Source of the DNA: Marinospirillum sp.
GTDB lineage: Bacteria > Pseudomonadota > Gammaproteobacteria > Pseudomonadales > Halomonadaceae
Direction of reading: 5' to 3'
Length of the DNA stretch: 20,216 nt
Assembly: GCA_007119985.1 (NCBI GenBank)
Contig: SKOQ01000120.1
Location: forward strand, 1-20,216
The notes under the pieces are model-generated. The model was given only the letters and a program-made list of their open reading frames with translations, ran no database searches and was not told the DNA's origin. A program made the translations under genes and the position numbers. Below, piece after piece: positions 6,804 through 15,527 of this stretch (position 1 is its first letter; each line of letters begins with the position of its first letter).

Positions 6804-8021
6804 TTAATTGGCGAGTTCGAACTTGCTAAAGTCGAGCGTATTTTCCTTCGGTGAGGCCTGGATGGCGCTGACCTGTTGGCGCTTGCGCAGCAAGATGTAG
6901 GCAAAGCAGCTGAAGTAGAGCGCGATCACCAGCGCGCCGACCCAATGAATACGGAGAAAATCAAGCTGGAACAACAGGGTAAGCCCGCACATCGCAACAA
7001 AGTTGCCGATAAAGTAGCGTGGCTTGCCGAGTTCACGGGTGGTCAGCTTGAGATTTTCGGTATACAGGCGAATCAACGAATCGAGCGAGTTGATCACCAT
7101 CAAAATCCCGACCGAGATCATGGCCAGATTGACGAGGCTATTAATTTGCAAGCCTTCTGCATGGTAGTAGTAGAGCACGGTAAACCAGGTGCCGATCGCC
7201 AAAGAGGGGAAGGCCAGCATGGCGATAAATAGCTGCCATGTTTTCAATCCACCGACAAAGCGCGCGGTAAACTGCCCGATCATGATGCTCCAAGAGAACC
7301 ACCAGAAGAGGTAAAACTCATGGTAGTCATTCAGCGGCAGCATAAAGTGGTGCAGATTGCCAAAGTAGTCTCCAATCAAGCCCGCAGTGGCGACAAAATC
7401 ACTGGGTGATCCTGATTCACCGCTAAAGGCATAAAGCCCCATCGCGATAATCAGCGCGATAAACATCAACGAAGAGCCGAGGCTGAGAATCCGCACAAAG
7501 CGCAACTGGCTGCTGGAATAGACTGCCAGAGTGATGGCGGCGATCACGATCAGATAAAAAATGGGACGGATACTTTCGCCATCGCCGATTTGCGGCAGAT
7601 ACCAGGGCAGATTAACGAGCAATAAGAAGGCGGTAAAGGCACAGGTGCCGATAATCACCAAGTTGTTGACGATCTTAACCACTGGGATTTCAAAAAACTT
7701 GACCCGAGGCTCAATGATGCAGAAGTAAAAGCAGGTCAAGAAGTAAAAACCCCAGATTAAGAACGCCCAGAAACCAAACTCGATGGCTAAGGGGTTCGCG
7801 AAGCTGTATTCAGGGCTGGCGGTGAGATCCGCATAGCTGCCAAATTCAGTGAGGGGAAACATAATCAGGCCCACATCAAGGCCAGAAGTAAACAAAATGG
7901 CGATAAACGTCAGGGTACGTACTGGGGTGACGCCAACGCATTCTAGATTCCACCACTTGATCAAAACAAACAAGATAGTGGCAAAGGTGAATAACAGGCC
8001 GGCGGATAACCAAAGTGTCAT
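6804..8021 (-). CDS. Short BCCT-like transporter with 11 predicted helices
   Basis: A 405-residue integral membrane protein that I place as a divergent BCCT member. FTSGLDVGLIMFPLTEFGSY aligns with the helix-3 Gly motif (AGMGIGLMFWGVAEP type). FLFWWFSWSIMIGQFTARFVGG aligns with the helix-8 signature, and W240-W241-F-S-W244-S keeps the tryptophan set. By eye there are 11 helices (about 4-22, 34-55, 77-103, 117-139, 152-172, 177-199, 236-258, 264-289, 296-320, 337-357, 360-379), matching family helices 2-12; helix 1 appears absent. AGGAGG lies 5 bases before the ATG, which also overlaps the stop of a 15-codon ORF. Its position after betIBA suggests choline or betaine uptake. Substrate unproven. 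Confidence 0.82.
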   Translation of the reverse strand: MTLWLSAGLLFTFATILFVLIKWWNLECVGVTPVRTLTFIAILFTSGLDVGLIMFPLTEFGSYADLTASPEYSFANPLAIEFGFWAFLIWGFYFLTCFYFCIIEPRVKFFEIPVVKIVNNLVIIGTCAFTAFLLLVNLPWYLPQIGDGESIRPIFYLIVIAAITLAVYSSSQLRFVRILSLGSSLMFIALIIAMGLYAFSGESGSPSDFVATAGLIGDYFGNLHHFMLPLNDYHEFYLFWWFSWSIMIGQFTARFVGGLKTWQLFIAMLAFPSLAIGTWFTVLYYYHAEGLQINSLVNLAMISVGILMVINSLDSLIRLYTENLKLTTRELGKPRYFIGNFVAMCGLTLLFQLDFLRIHWVGALVIALYFSCFAYILLRKRQQVSAIQASPKENTLDFSKFELAN

Positions 8022-8065
8022 GCTCGCCTCCTGTATAAACGGTCAATCATCTGTCGAAACAGCAT
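8018..8065 (-). CDS. 15-codon ORF coupled to the short BCCT-like gene
   Basis: Reads MLFRQMIDRLYRRRA. AGGAGGA (complement of 8071-8077) lies 5 bases before its ATG at 8065, a near-perfect ribosome site. Its TGA (8020-8018) overlaps the ATG of the transporter (8021-8019) as ATGA, and the transporter's own AGGAGG lies inside it, in its AGG AGG codons for the Arg pair. The peptide is basic and probably amphipathic, with no membrane span. It may serve to load ribosomes onto the transporter gene (translational coupling) or be a small partner. I know of no family for it. The ribosome site and overlap are seen; translation is inferred. Confidence 0.6.
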   Translation of the reverse strand: MLFRQMIDRLYRRRA

Positions 8066-8141
8066 GGTGTTCCTCCTCTATTGAAACTTGCGCTCATTCG
8101 AATCGGACACAAACCACCGCAGGTTGGACGGCTCAGACAAG

Positions 8142-8167
8142 GGCACAACACACAAGCGCATTGTGCC
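8142..8167. repeat. Inverted repeat between betA and the short BCCT-like gene
   Basis: GGCACAA (8142-8148) and TTGTGCC (8161-8167) form a perfect 7-bp stem with a 12-base loop, 42 bases past the betA stop. No T tract follows on either strand, so it is not a classical intrinsic terminator. It may be an mRNA processing or stabilising hairpin, or a protein-binding dyad. Confidence 0.5.
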
Positions 8168-8208
8168 TTGCTGATGGTTTGCAGCTCAGGGGTGGAAAGC
8201 CTTGTGCG

Positions 8209-9888
8209 CTAGGCGCGTTGTGGCTTGCCGGGTCTTTGGCGTTCCTGCCATGCAGCATCCATGATGACGGGGGCTGGGGAAGCCTCCAGAGGTTGGCGGC
8301 CACGGATGGCGTCCGCCAGTTTTTCAGCGACCATGATGGTCGGGGCATTCAGGTTGCCATTGGGAATCGTGGGGAAGATGGATGAATCCACCACACGCAG
8401 CCCCTCAAGGCCGTGAACCTTGCCTTGCTCATCGACGACAGCCAAAGCATCCTGCCCCATCTTGCAAGAACAGGAGGGGTGATAGGCGCTTTCGACAGCC
8501 TGACGGACAAAAGCATCGATCTCGTCATCTGTTTGCACCTGCTCACCGGGTTGGATCTCGGCACCACGAAAGGCATCCATGGCTGGCTGGTTGATGATTT
8601 CGCGCGTGAGACGCACACAGGCACGGAATCCAGCGCGGTCTTCTTCCGCCTGCAAATAGTTGAACTGGATCTCTGGCGGCTGGCGCGGATCGGCCGATGT
8701 GACTCTGACCCAGCCGCGGCTCTTCGGTTTGTTATGGCCGATATGCAGCTGGAAACCATCGCCAGCAAAGGCTTCTTTGCCGTCATAGCGCATGGCCGCA
8801 GGCAAGAAGTGGTATTGCAGATCTGGCCACTCCACACCGACTTTGGAGCGAATAAAACCACAGGACTCAAAGTGGTTGGTGGCACCCAGTCCTTTTTTAG
8901 TCAGAATCCAGCTGGCACCGATTTTAAAGCGGCTCCATAAGCCCAGCTTTCTGTTCAGAGAAACTGGCTGGGTGCAGCGATATTGAAAATAGAATTCGAG
9001 GTGATCTTGTAGGTTCTCACCAACACCGGGGAGGGGATGATGCACTTGAATCCCCGCTGCCTGGAGCACCTCTGGATGGCCAATGCCAGACAGTTGCAAT
9101 AAATGAGGAGAGCCAATCGAACCCGCGCTGAGCAGCACTTCGCGATGCGCATGGACTTGATGCACCTGGCCGCTCTGCTCGTATTCAACGCCAATGGCTT
9201 TTTTACCATCAAGCAAGACACGTCTGACTAACGCCTTGGTGATCACCTTCAGATTGGCGCGTTGCATCGCTGGGCGCAAATAGGCATTGGCCGTTGACCA
9301 GCGGCGTCCATTTTTGACCGTCATATGCATGGGGCCAAAGCCTTCTTGTTGCGCAGCGTTATAATCATCTGTGGCGAAATAACCTGCCTCAACACCGGCA
9401 TCAATAAAAGCCTGATAAAGAGGGTTTTGCATCTGGTTGCCATTGTTGACGCCCAGAGGACCGCTGTCACCACGATAGGCATTGCCGCCAAAGGCCCAGG
9501 TTTCGGCTTTCTTGAAGTAGGGCAGGCAGGCGGCGTAGTTCCAGCCTTGAGCGCCCTCGGTCTCCCATTCATCAAAATCGCGCGCATGACCCCGCACATA
9601 GACCATGCCGTTGATCGAGGAAGAGCCGCCCAGCACCTTGCCACGTGGGCAGTGCATCCGGCGACCATCTAGGCCGGGTTCTGGCTGGGTTTCAAACTGC
9701 CAGGCATACTTCTCGGTATTCATCGGAATCGATAAAGCCGTTGGCATTTGAATGAAAATACTGCGATCACTGCCGCCGGTTTCGAGCAGCAGCACGCGGG
9801 TGTTTTCATCTTCTGTCAAACGGTTGGCCAGAACGCAACCTGCTGAACCCGCTCCCACAATAATGTAATCAAATTCAGACGTGTTCAT
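8209..9888 (-). CDS. betA: Choline dehydrogenase
   Basis: Membrane-associated FAD enzyme of the GMC oxidoreductase family that oxidises choline to betaine aldehyde and can take it on to glycine betaine, feeding electrons to the respiratory chain. The 559-residue length fits (E. coli BetA is 556). FAD motif [18 protein letters not shown] is near the N-terminus; the GMC signatures are [18 protein letters not shown] and [15 protein letters not shown]. The catalytic pair is H470 ([10 protein letters not shown]) and N514 ([10 protein letters not shown]). Its ATG overlaps the betB stop by one base (TAATG), indicating translational coupling. The C-terminal ~35 residues after the last domain helix (from QPLEASPAP on) are Pro/Arg-rich, as in other BetA proteins. 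Third gene of betIBA. Confidence 0.97.
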   Translation of the reverse strand: MNTSEFDYIIVGAGSAGCVLANRLTEDENTRVLLLETGGSDRSIFIQMPTALSIPMNTEKYAWQFETQPEPGLDGRRMHCPRGKVLGGSSSINGMVYVRGHARDFDEWETEGAQGWNYAACLPYFKKAETWAFGGNAYRGDSGPLGVNNGNQMQNPLYQAFIDAGVEAGYFATDDYNAAQQEGFGPMHMTVKNGRRWSTANAYLRPAMQRANLKVITKALVRRVLLDGKKAIGVEYEQSGQVHQVHAHREVLLSAGSIGSPHLLQLSGIGHPEVLQAAGIQVHHPLPGVGENLQDHLEFYFQYRCTQPVSLNRKLGLWSRFKIGASWILTKKGLGATNHFESCGFIRSKVGVEWPDLQYHFLPAAMRYDGKEAFAGDGFQLHIGHNKPKSRGWVRVTSADPRQPPEIQFNYLQAEEDRAGFRACVRLTREIINQPAMDAFRGAEIQPGEQVQTDDEIDAFVRQAVESAYHPSCSCKMGQDALAVVDEQGKVHGLEGLRVVDSSIFPTIPNGNLNAPTIMVAEKLADAIRGRQPLEASPAPVIMDAAWQERQRPGKPQRA

Positions 9889-11351
9889 TAGAAGGGGCTC
9901 TCCAGATCAGTCATGCCGACATAGACGGCCTTGATCTGCGTATAGTGATCGAGAGTGACGCGCCCATTCTCACGCCCAATACCAGAGAGCTTGTAGCCAC
10001 CGACAGGCATCTCAGCGGGTGAGGCACCATAGCTGTTAATCCAGCAGATACCGGCTTGCAGCTGGTGGATAACGCGATGTGCGCGGCGAATATCTTGGGT
10101 GAACACCCCAGCTGCCAGACCCACATCAACCTGATTGGCACGCTGGATCACCTCTTCTTCTTCGCTAAACGGCAGCAAAGACATCACCGGCCCAAAAATT
10201 TCTTCACGGCAGATGGTCATCTGATCCTGACAATCAGCAAAGATGGTGGGTTGGACGAAATAACCGCCTTCACAGCCAGCTGGTTGAACAGCCTGTCCGC
10301 CAGTGATCAAGCGTGCGCCTTCCTCGGTGCCCTTGTGGATATAGTGCATCACCAGATCACGATGCTGGGCTGAAATCAGCGCACCAAAGTTGGTGGCGGG
10401 GTCCATTGGATCGCCCAGGCGAATATTCTGCTCGGTGCGCTCTAAGAGTCGCTGCTGAAAGGCCGCATAGATGCCTTGTTGCACAAAAACACGCGTGCCA
10501 TTGGTGCAGATCTCGCCTTGGGTGTAGAAGTTGCCCAGCAAGGCTGCAGAAACTGCGTTTTCAAGATCGGCATCATCAAAAATAATCAGCGGCGATTTGC
10601 CACCGAGTTCCATGGTGACTTCTTTGAGACTAGTAGCGGCAGCAGCCATGACCTTCTTGCCGGTACCGACTTCGCCGGTAAAGGAGACCTTGGCAATCTG
10701 AGGATGATGCGTGAGCCAAGCACCGACACGGCCATCGCCTTGCACCACGTTAAATACGCCATCAGGCAGACCGGCTTCGGTGAAGATTTCAGCCAGTTTG
10801 AGTGCGCCTAAGGGGGTCTCTTCTGAGGGCTTGAAGAGCATTGCATTGCCTGCAGCCAGCGCAGGAGCTGATTTCCAGCAAGCGATTTGCAGGGGATAGT
10901 TCCACGCACCAATACCGGCGCAGATGCCCAGAGGCTCGCGGCGTGTATAGTAAAAATCACCACCTAGGTCTTGTTGCTGGCCTTCGATCGAAGCGGCCAA
11001 ACCAGCAAAGTATTCAATCGAGTCGGCCCCCGTGACCACATCAACAGCCACGGCTTCTTGCCAGGGTTTGCCTGTATCACGCACCTCAATTTCTGCGAGC
11101 TGATCATTGCGCTCGCGCAGCAGGGCGACGGCGCGTTGCAGAATACGACCGCGTTGCATTCCACTCATGGCCGACCAGGTTGCGAAACCCTGCTGGGCTG
11201 ATTCCATCGCAGCCTGTTGGATTTTGTCATCGGCCACTTCGACTTCATAGATGGCTTGGCCTGTCGCAGGGTTGATCACCGTGAAGGTTTCGCCTGAGGC
11301 GTTGGCCAGCGGTTGACCATGGATATAGTTTAAGTAACGCGGTAAAGACAT
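9888..11351 (-). CDS. betB: Betaine aldehyde dehydrogenase
   Basis: NAD(P)-dependent aldehyde dehydrogenase that converts betaine aldehyde to glycine betaine in the cytoplasm. At 487 residues it is close to E. coli BetB (490). The general base E248 is in TMELGGKSP and the nucleophile C282 in [11 protein letters not shown], 34 residues apart as in the ALDH superfamily. [12 protein letters not shown] is the cofactor-binding turn and the C-terminal [15 protein letters not shown] is typical of BetB. GGAG lies 5 bases before the ATG at 11351; the frame extends upstream only into betI. It follows betI by 16 bases and overlaps betA by one base, so the three genes form one transcription unit. Confidence 0.97.
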   Translation of the reverse strand: MSLPRYLNYIHGQPLANASGETFTVINPATGQAIYEVEVADDKIQQAAMESAQQGFATWSAMSGMQRGRILQRAVALLRERNDQLAEIEVRDTGKPWQEAVAVDVVTGADSIEYFAGLAASIEGQQQDLGGDFYYTRREPLGICAGIGAWNYPLQIACWKSAPALAAGNAMLFKPSEETPLGALKLAEIFTEAGLPDGVFNVVQGDGRVGAWLTHHPQIAKVSFTGEVGTGKKVMAAAATSLKEVTMELGGKSPLIIFDDADLENAVSAALLGNFYTQGEICTNGTRVFVQQGIYAAFQQRLLERTEQNIRLGDPMDPATNFGALISAQHRDLVMHYIHKGTEEGARLITGGQAVQPAGCEGGYFVQPTIFADCQDQMTICREEIFGPVMSLLPFSEEEEVIQRANQVDVGLAAGVFTQDIRRAHRVIHQLQAGICWINSYGASPAEMPVGGYKLSGIGRENGRVTLDHYTQIKAVYVGMTDLESPF

Positions 11352-11367
11352 AGGAACTCCAATAAGT

Positions 11368-11958
11368 TTAAGTGCCTTCTGCCAAGGCAGTGAGGGCAAA
11401 TTGCTTGCACAGACGCTCACCGGCACTGAAGCCCTCTTGAGGGTCGAGGCTGAGCGCGCTGCGTAACCAGAAACCATCGATCATGGCGGCAAGCTGACGG
11501 GCGGCATCGGTTGCGGCCTCGGCGTTCAGCTTCAGCGCAAAGGCATAGCGAATATTGCTGTACAGGCGTGCGTTGTTGATTTGCTGCAAGCGCTGCAAGC
11601 CAGGCTCATGCATGGAGCGCGCCCAAAAACTAAGCCAAGTGCGTGTGGCCAAATCTGAACGCTGAAAATCAGTGAAGTTGGCTTCAATAATCGCGTTGAG
11701 TCTTTGCTCAGGGCTGACTTCACCCTGCTGTAAGCGTTGGCGCAGATCTTGCCCCAGCTGTGCCATCAAATAGCGTAGGGCGGCTTCTATGAGCCCCTGT
11801 TTTCCACCAAAGTAATGGCTGATGATGCCGGAAGACAGGCCAGCACGACGGCTGATGGTCAGAATGGTCGTGTTCTGCAGGCCTAATTCAGCGATGGATT
11901 CGAGGCTGGCTTGGATCAGCTGCTGACGGCGTGTGTCCTTGATTTTCGTTTTGGTCAT
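11368..11958 (-). CDS. betI: BetI, TetR-family repressor of the choline operon
   Basis: A 196-residue TetR-type repressor (E. coli BetI is 195) that in known systems binds its own operon promoter and is released when choline is present. The N-terminal helix-turn-helix is [20 protein letters not shown] (from about residue 31). The ligand domain shows the BetI-like [19 protein letters not shown] and [15 protein letters not shown]. The ATG at 11958 gives the family start ([18 protein letters not shown]). The frame continues 18 codons upstream, but those lie over the promoter and operators. No Shine-Dalgarno sequence precedes the ATG, so translation initiation may be inefficient. First gene of betIBA, preceded by two palindromes. 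Confidence 0.96.
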   Translation of the reverse strand: MTKTKIKDTRRQQLIQASLESIAELGLQNTTILTISRRAGLSSGIISHYFGGKQGLIEAALRYLMAQLGQDLRQRLQQGEVSPEQRLNAIIEANFTDFQRSDLATRTWLSFWARSMHEPGLQRLQQINNARLYSNIRYAFALKLNAEAATDAARQLAAMIDGFWLRSALSLDPQEGFSAGERLCKQFALTALAEGT

Positions 11959-11965
11959 AATATTG

Positions 11966-11979
11966 ATTGAACGTTCAAT
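11966..11979. promoter_or_regulatory. Candidate BetI operator, promoter-distal
   Basis: Perfect 14-bp palindrome ATTGAACGTTCAAT, located in the predicted 5' leader 7 bases before the betI ATG. It shares the TTGAA/TTCAA arms with the second palindrome 36 bp away (centre to centre). A TetR-family dyad at this spot is what autoregulation by BetI predicts. Confidence 0.78.
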
Positions 11980-11987
11980 TAGCATAG

Positions 11988-12016
11988 ATGTTAGACGAAG
12001 TTGAATGATCATTCAA
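11988..12016 (-). promoter_or_regulatory. betIBA promoter
   Basis: On the minus strand, -35 TTGAAT (12016-12011) and -10 TAACAT (11993-11988) are 17 bp apart, putting the start near 11981. The -35 lies inside the upstream palindrome, so a repressor bound there would block RNA polymerase. Confidence 0.72.
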
Positions 12017-12019
12017 CTT
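11998..12019. promoter_or_regulatory. Candidate BetI operator over the -35
   Basis: Perfect 22-bp palindrome with half AAGTTGAATGA and its complement TCATTCAACTT. It covers the -35 of the betI promoter. Core arms TTGAA/TTCAA match the promoter-distal palindrome, but the central spacing differs (six bases here, two in the other). Confidence 0.78.
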
Positions 12020-12060
12020 TTGTCGCGAAAAATAGAGAGGGATGATATCAAGCGGTGATT

Positions 12061-12101
12061 CAGCCATGCTCAGTCGCATCTGTCTAGCACTGAGCAGGCT
12101 G
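12061..12101. repeat. Inverted repeat between the unknown gene and betI
   Basis: GCTCAGT (12068-12074) pairs with ACTGAGC (12089-12095) around a 14-base loop, and CAGC/GCTG (12061-12064, 12098-12101) extend the stem past a small internal loop. It lies 10 bases after the stop at 12111 on the minus strand. There is no T tract, so it is a poor intrinsic terminator; it could protect the 3' end of the upstream mRNA. Confidence 0.5.
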
Positions 12102-12110
12102 AGGCGGCTT

Positions 12111-13139
12111 TTAGGCTTGATGCAACTGGAGTAGCGCTTGTTCAACACGTGCTAAAACCAGCTCTGGTGCAAGATCAGGCTGGGGCCAGAGATGGGTGTT
12201 GTGATCGATCTGCGCTTCGAGTTCGGCGCGTCGTTCTTTGTTGAGATCCGCTAGGCAGCGTTGAAGCCATTCTGGATTGGGCAGCAGCCAGAGGAGCCAG
12301 CCTAGGGAGGTCACCGGAGTTTTCTCCAGCTGGCGTACCCAATCTCGTGAAGCTAAGGCGAAGCGTTGCTGTTGTAGGTTTCGGCCTAGCTGAATCAGCT
12401 CTGAGAGATCATGGCGTCGTGGCGCAGCGAAGATCTGCATCATTTGAAGACTGGATTTGAGCAGCGCACTGATTTGTTGCTGAGAGCAATGCAGGTGAAT
12501 GATCAGCCCCGGCGTGATCCAGCTCAGGCGATAACCTGCTTGGCGTGAAATAAAGCTCAGTGCGTAGTCGGGTTGATGAAGACGAATTTCTTGTTGTGAA
12601 GTGATCAGATCGCAAGAAGGGCCAGGCTGCCAAGGGTGAATCGGGTGGAGCAGATTTAAATCTGCGGCCGCACGTAGATAGGCTTCGATGGCGGCACGAC
12701 CTGCTGCTAAGTGTTCGGCTGAGGCCTGTTCAGGCGAGCAGGCGTAGAGGCGCTCTGCATCGATTACGGCTTGGTGTTTGCGGCGCGATATGGTCTTTTG
12801 TAGCCATAAGCGAAAGGCTTCATCCTGCATAAACCAGCAGAGTGCGGCCAGAGCATCAATTGGCAGTTGGTTGGCGAGGGTGTGGGCGTCTTTGGTGGCC
12901 GCAAAATAAAGATAACGGCAGGGCTGCCGCCAGATTTTTTCATCCAGAGTGAGGCGCAAACGCTCAGGGAGATCAGGCAGGCTCAGGAGCAAGCTGGAGA
13001 TCAGTTGTTGCAGCTCGTAGACCTCGAGTGTGTGGTGGACGAATAAAGTCGGCGCAACTAGACGCAAGTCGATCACTTGCGCTAGAGTCGGAGTCAATTC
13101 AAGGTGGGCGTCGCGAAGGGTGATTTCTGCTTGGGCCAT
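12111..13139 (-). CDS. Uncharacterised 342-residue protein
   Basis: I cannot assign a family. The protein is probably cytoplasmic, Leu/Gln-rich and mostly helical. Landmarks are DEKIWRQPCRYLYFAATKDAH, SRRKHQAVIDAERLY, DLNLLHPIHPWQPGPSCDL (an HPWQ motif of the kind also seen in IucA/IucC siderophore synthetases, though the rest does not look like them), GYRLSWITPGLIIHLHC and GWLLWLLPNPEWLQRCLADLN. The ATG at 13139 is chosen because GGAG lies 5 bases upstream; the open frame goes on to 13286 without a good site. It is transcribed away from pncC, toward betI, and betI has its own promoter, so co-regulation with bet is not implied. Confidence 0.75.
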   Translation of the reverse strand: MAQAEITLRDAHLELTPTLAQVIDLRLVAPTLFVHHTLEVYELQQLISSLLLSLPDLPERLRLTLDEKIWRQPCRYLYFAATKDAHTLANQLPIDALAALCWFMQDEAFRLWLQKTISRRKHQAVIDAERLYACSPEQASAEHLAAGRAAIEAYLRAAADLNLLHPIHPWQPGPSCDLITSQQEIRLHQPDYALSFISRQAGYRLSWITPGLIIHLHCSQQQISALLKSSLQMMQIFAAPRRHDLSELIQLGRNLQQQRFALASRDWVRQLEKTPVTSLGWLLWLLPNPEWLQRCLADLNKERRAELEAQIDHNTHLWPQPDLAPELVLARVEQALLQLHQA

Positions 13140-13279
13140 AGCTTCTCCAGCGTCTTGATCCTGTGTGATGCAAGCATAGCTTAACTCACCAGTGGATGCT
13201 TGTACTGCCTGAGCGAGCAGGTGTCTCGGTCGTTGGCCTTGTGTGGGCTTGTACAACAGAAGATCAGAGGAGGCGCAGC

Positions 13280-13777
13280 ATGACACGTGAATTATGGATT
13301 GCTCAGTTGGCTGAGCAGCTAACGCAGCGTCAACAAAAGGTCGCCACGGCCGAGTCCTGTACGGGCGGTGGAGTGGCGCAGGCGCTCACAGAGCAGCCTG
13401 GCAGTTCAGCCTGGTTTGAATGCGGTTGGGTGACCTACTCCAATGCGGCCAAAACGCACTGCTTGGGTGTGGAGCCAAGCCTGCTGGAGCGTGAAGGTGC
13501 TGTCAGTGAGTCGGTCGTGAAGGCGATGGTCGCTGGCGCATGTCGGGCAGCCGGAACGGATTGGGCTTTAGCGACGAGTGGCGTGGCTGGCCCTGCTGGT
13601 GGAACGCCCGAGAAGCCGGTGGGGCTGGTGTGGCTGGCTTGGGGCAGCGCTGATCAACAGCATGCCTTGTCTTGCCAACTGAGCGGATCGCGTCATGCTA
13701 TCCGTGAGGCCAGTATTGATCGCCTGTTGGCTATTTTTGTTGCCGAGCTTGAAGCGGAAGCTGCCAAGGGTTTGTAA
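13280..13777 (+). CDS. pncC: Nicotinamide-nucleotide amidase (CinA C-terminal family)
   Basis: A 165-residue single-domain PncC/YgaD-type protein that hydrolyses nicotinamide mononucleotide to nicotinate mononucleotide in the pyridine nucleotide salvage cycle. The conserved VATAESCTGGGVA holds the catalytic Ser (S26), Lys58 in NAAKTHCLGV is the expected partner, and TSGVAGPAGGTPEKPVG (residues 99-115) is the family glycine-rich loop. AGAGGAGG lies 6 bases before the ATG at 13280; the frame upstream of it lacks a ribosome site. It sits directly before recA, the usual arrangement, and its stop codon lies in the -35 of the recA promoter. Confidence 0.93.
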   Translation: MTRELWIAQLAEQLTQRQQKVATAESCTGGGVAQALTEQPGSSAWFECGWVTYSNAAKTHCLGVEPSLLEREGAVSESVVKAMVAGACRAAGTDWALATSGVAGPAGGTPEKPVGLVWLAWGSADQQHALSCQLSGSRHAIREASIDRLLAIFVAELEAEAAKGL

Positions 13778-13800
13778 GAAAAGGCTGGTATCTTATACAG
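13772..13800 (+). promoter_or_regulatory. recA promoter with LexA-like SOS box
   Basis: CTGG-N8-ACAG at 13785-13800 differs from the LexA consensus CTGT-N8-ACAG by one base. TTGTAA (13772-13777) and TATACA (13794-13799) form a -35/-10 pair with 16-bp spacing, so LexA would cover the spacer and -10. The leader to the recA ATG would be about 60 bases. Confidence 0.78.
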
Positions 13801-13865
13801 TCTTTGCATAGAATCAGTCGCAGGTTTTTTGCTTCTTTATATGTAGAACTTGGAAGGATATCAAC

Positions 13866-14924
13866 ATGGCTATAGATGAAAACCGCCAGAAGGCACTCAG
13901 CGCCGCACTAGGGCAAATCGAGCGCCAGTTTGGCAAGGGCGCAGTGATGCGCATGGGTGAGCAGCCACGTGTGGTGATGCCCTCAGTCTCAACAGGCTCT
14001 TTGGGTTTGGATATTGCGCTCGGTATCGGTGGCCTGCCTTATGGACGGATCGTTGAAATCTATGGTCCTGAGTCCTCAGGTAAAACCACGCTGACTCTAT
14101 CGGTGATTGCTGAGGCGCAAAAGCAAGGCAAAACCTGTGCTTTTATTGATGCTGAGCATGCACTGGACCCGATCTACGCAGAAAAACTGGGTGTGAATCT
14201 GGATGATCTGCTGGTATCACAGCCAGATAATGGTGAGCAGGCGCTGGAAATTACCGACTCCCTCGTTCGCTCCGGTGCAGTGGATGTATTGATTGTTGAC
14301 TCGGTTGCTGCCTTGACGCCCAAGGCTGAAATCGAAGGTGAAATGGGCGACTCACACGTCGGCTTGCAAGCGCGTTTGATGTCTCAGGCGCTGCGTAAAA
14401 TCACCGGCAATATTAAAAATGCCAACTGCTTAGTGATTTTTATCAACCAGATTCGTATGAAAATCGGCGTGATGTTTGGTTCGCCTGAAACCACGACTGG
14501 TGGTAATGCGCTGAAGTTCTATGCCTCTGTCCGTCTTGATATTCGTCGTATTGGTGCGGTGAAGCAGGGCGATGAAGTCACCGGTAACGAAACGCGTGTC
14601 AAGGTCGTCAAGAACAAGGTTTCTCCTCCTTTCAAGCAAGCTGAATTCCAGATCCTTTATGGTAAGGGGATCTATCATGCTGGTGAGGTGATCGATCTTG
14701 GTGTCCAGTGTAAGTTGGTTGAAAAAGCCGGTGCTTGGTACAGCTATCAGGGCACGAAAATCGGTCAAGGTAAGGCGAATGCCGCCCAGTATCTTGAGGA
14801 CCACCCAGAAGTGATGCAAGAGATCGAGGCGGGTGTTCGTGCGCAGCTCTTAGCACCGGTGGGGGATAAGCCAGCAGCGGTTGACCTGCCAGAAGAAGAG
14901 CTCCCACCGTTGGATGACGAATAG
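13866..14924 (+). CDS. recA: RecA recombinase
   Basis: DNA strand-exchange ATPase and LexA co-protease of homologous recombination and the SOS response. At 352 residues it matches E. coli RecA (353). The Walker A motif GPESSGKT is at residues 67-74, followed by [10 protein letters not shown], the [22 protein letters not shown] strand and loop-1 region, and the loop-2 [21 protein letters not shown] segment. The acidic C-terminal tail ends [15 protein letters not shown] lies 7 bases before the ATG. Preceded by an SOS box, followed by recX with an 11-base overlap. Confidence 0.99.
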   Translation: MAIDENRQKALSAALGQIERQFGKGAVMRMGEQPRVVMPSVSTGSLGLDIALGIGGLPYGRIVEIYGPESSGKTTLTLSVIAEAQKQGKTCAFIDAEHALDPIYAEKLGVNLDDLLVSQPDNGEQALEITDSLVRSGAVDVLIVDSVAALTPKAEIEGEMGDSHVGLQARLMSQALRKITGNIKNANCLVIFINQIRMKIGVMFGSPETTTGGNALKFYASVRLDIRRIGAVKQGDEVTGNETRVKVVKNKVSPPFKQAEFQILYGKGIYHAGEVIDLGVQCKLVEKAGAWYSYQGTKIGQGKANAAQYLEDHPEVMQEIEAGVRAQLLAPVGDKPAAVDLPEEELPPLDDE

Positions 14925-15471
14925 CTCTGATCCTCTGCCCCAGTTTGCTGGGGCAGAAGTGCAGCACTGGTATGCTGCTTTAGAAGCCAAGGCCTTGCGT
15001 TTACTGACGCGCCGCGAACAGAGTGCGCATGAGCTGATGCAGCGCTTAAAAGAAGCAGATCAGCATCGCTGGGGTCGCCCCGGCTTTTCCCCGCCCGCCT
15101 TTCTCCACCAAGATGAGCAATCTTGCCATCTTGCTCAACTGCTTTTTCAGCTGCAATCACAAGGCTGGCAAAGCGATGAGCGATTTGCTGCTAGTTTGAC
15201 AGAACGCCTTCTTCGCCAAGGTAAGGGGTTGTTGAAGTTGCAGCAGGCCTTCGCCCAGCATCAATTAGCGACTGAGATCACCCAGCCTCACTTAGCACGT
15301 CTCGCGCCCTTGTGGTTGCGTCAGGTCCAGCGTGTACGCCGCCAAAAATTCGGCCATGAACTGCCTGTCGATCGCCGCCAAGCCGCCAAAATGCAACGCT
15401 TTTTGGCCAGTCGTGGTTTTACAGCGGAGCAGATCTACGCGGCTGTATTTGAGCCAGAGAACCCCGTATAA
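14914..15471 (+). CDS. recX: RecX, regulator of RecA
   Basis: A 185-residue RecX-family protein, which caps or destabilises RecA filaments and limits RecA activity. The family features are the three-helix repeats: [20 protein letters not shown] near residue 28, a middle [21 protein letters not shown] repeat, and [21 protein letters not shown] at the end. A divergent insert ([20 protein letters not shown]) lies between repeats 1 and 2. The ATG at 14914 lies 11 bases inside recA in another frame, and the only upstream ribosome site is a distant GAAGAAGAG, so translation is likely coupled to recA and weak. Longer open frame exists upstream but inside recA. Confidence 0.92.
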   Translation: MTNSSDPLPQFAGAEVQHWYAALEAKALRLLTRREQSAHELMQRLKEADQHRWGRPGFSPPAFLHQDEQSCHLAQLLFQLQSQGWQSDERFAASLTERLLRQGKGLLKLQQAFAQHQLATEITQPHLARLAPLWLRQVQRVRRQKFGHELPVDRRQAAKMQRFLASRGFTAEQIYAAVFEPENPV

Positions 15472-15472
15472 T
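15444..15472 (+). promoter_or_regulatory. Candidate alaS promoter at the end of recX
   Basis: A perfect -10 TATAAT (15467-15472) with an upstream G overlaps the recX stop. The -35 at 17-bp spacing, TGTATT, is poor. Start would be near 15479, giving a leader of about 98 bases to alaS. Confidence 0.55.
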
Positions 15473-15527
15473 GCAGCGCAATAGCTGACTACCTCTGAGT
15501 TGTTTGGTTTGAGCACGAGGCCTTCAC

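Noticed and set aside
8349..8885. 178-codon minus-strand frame within betA in another frame.
   Set aside because: It lies inside the betA gene on the same strand, and its residues show no domain.
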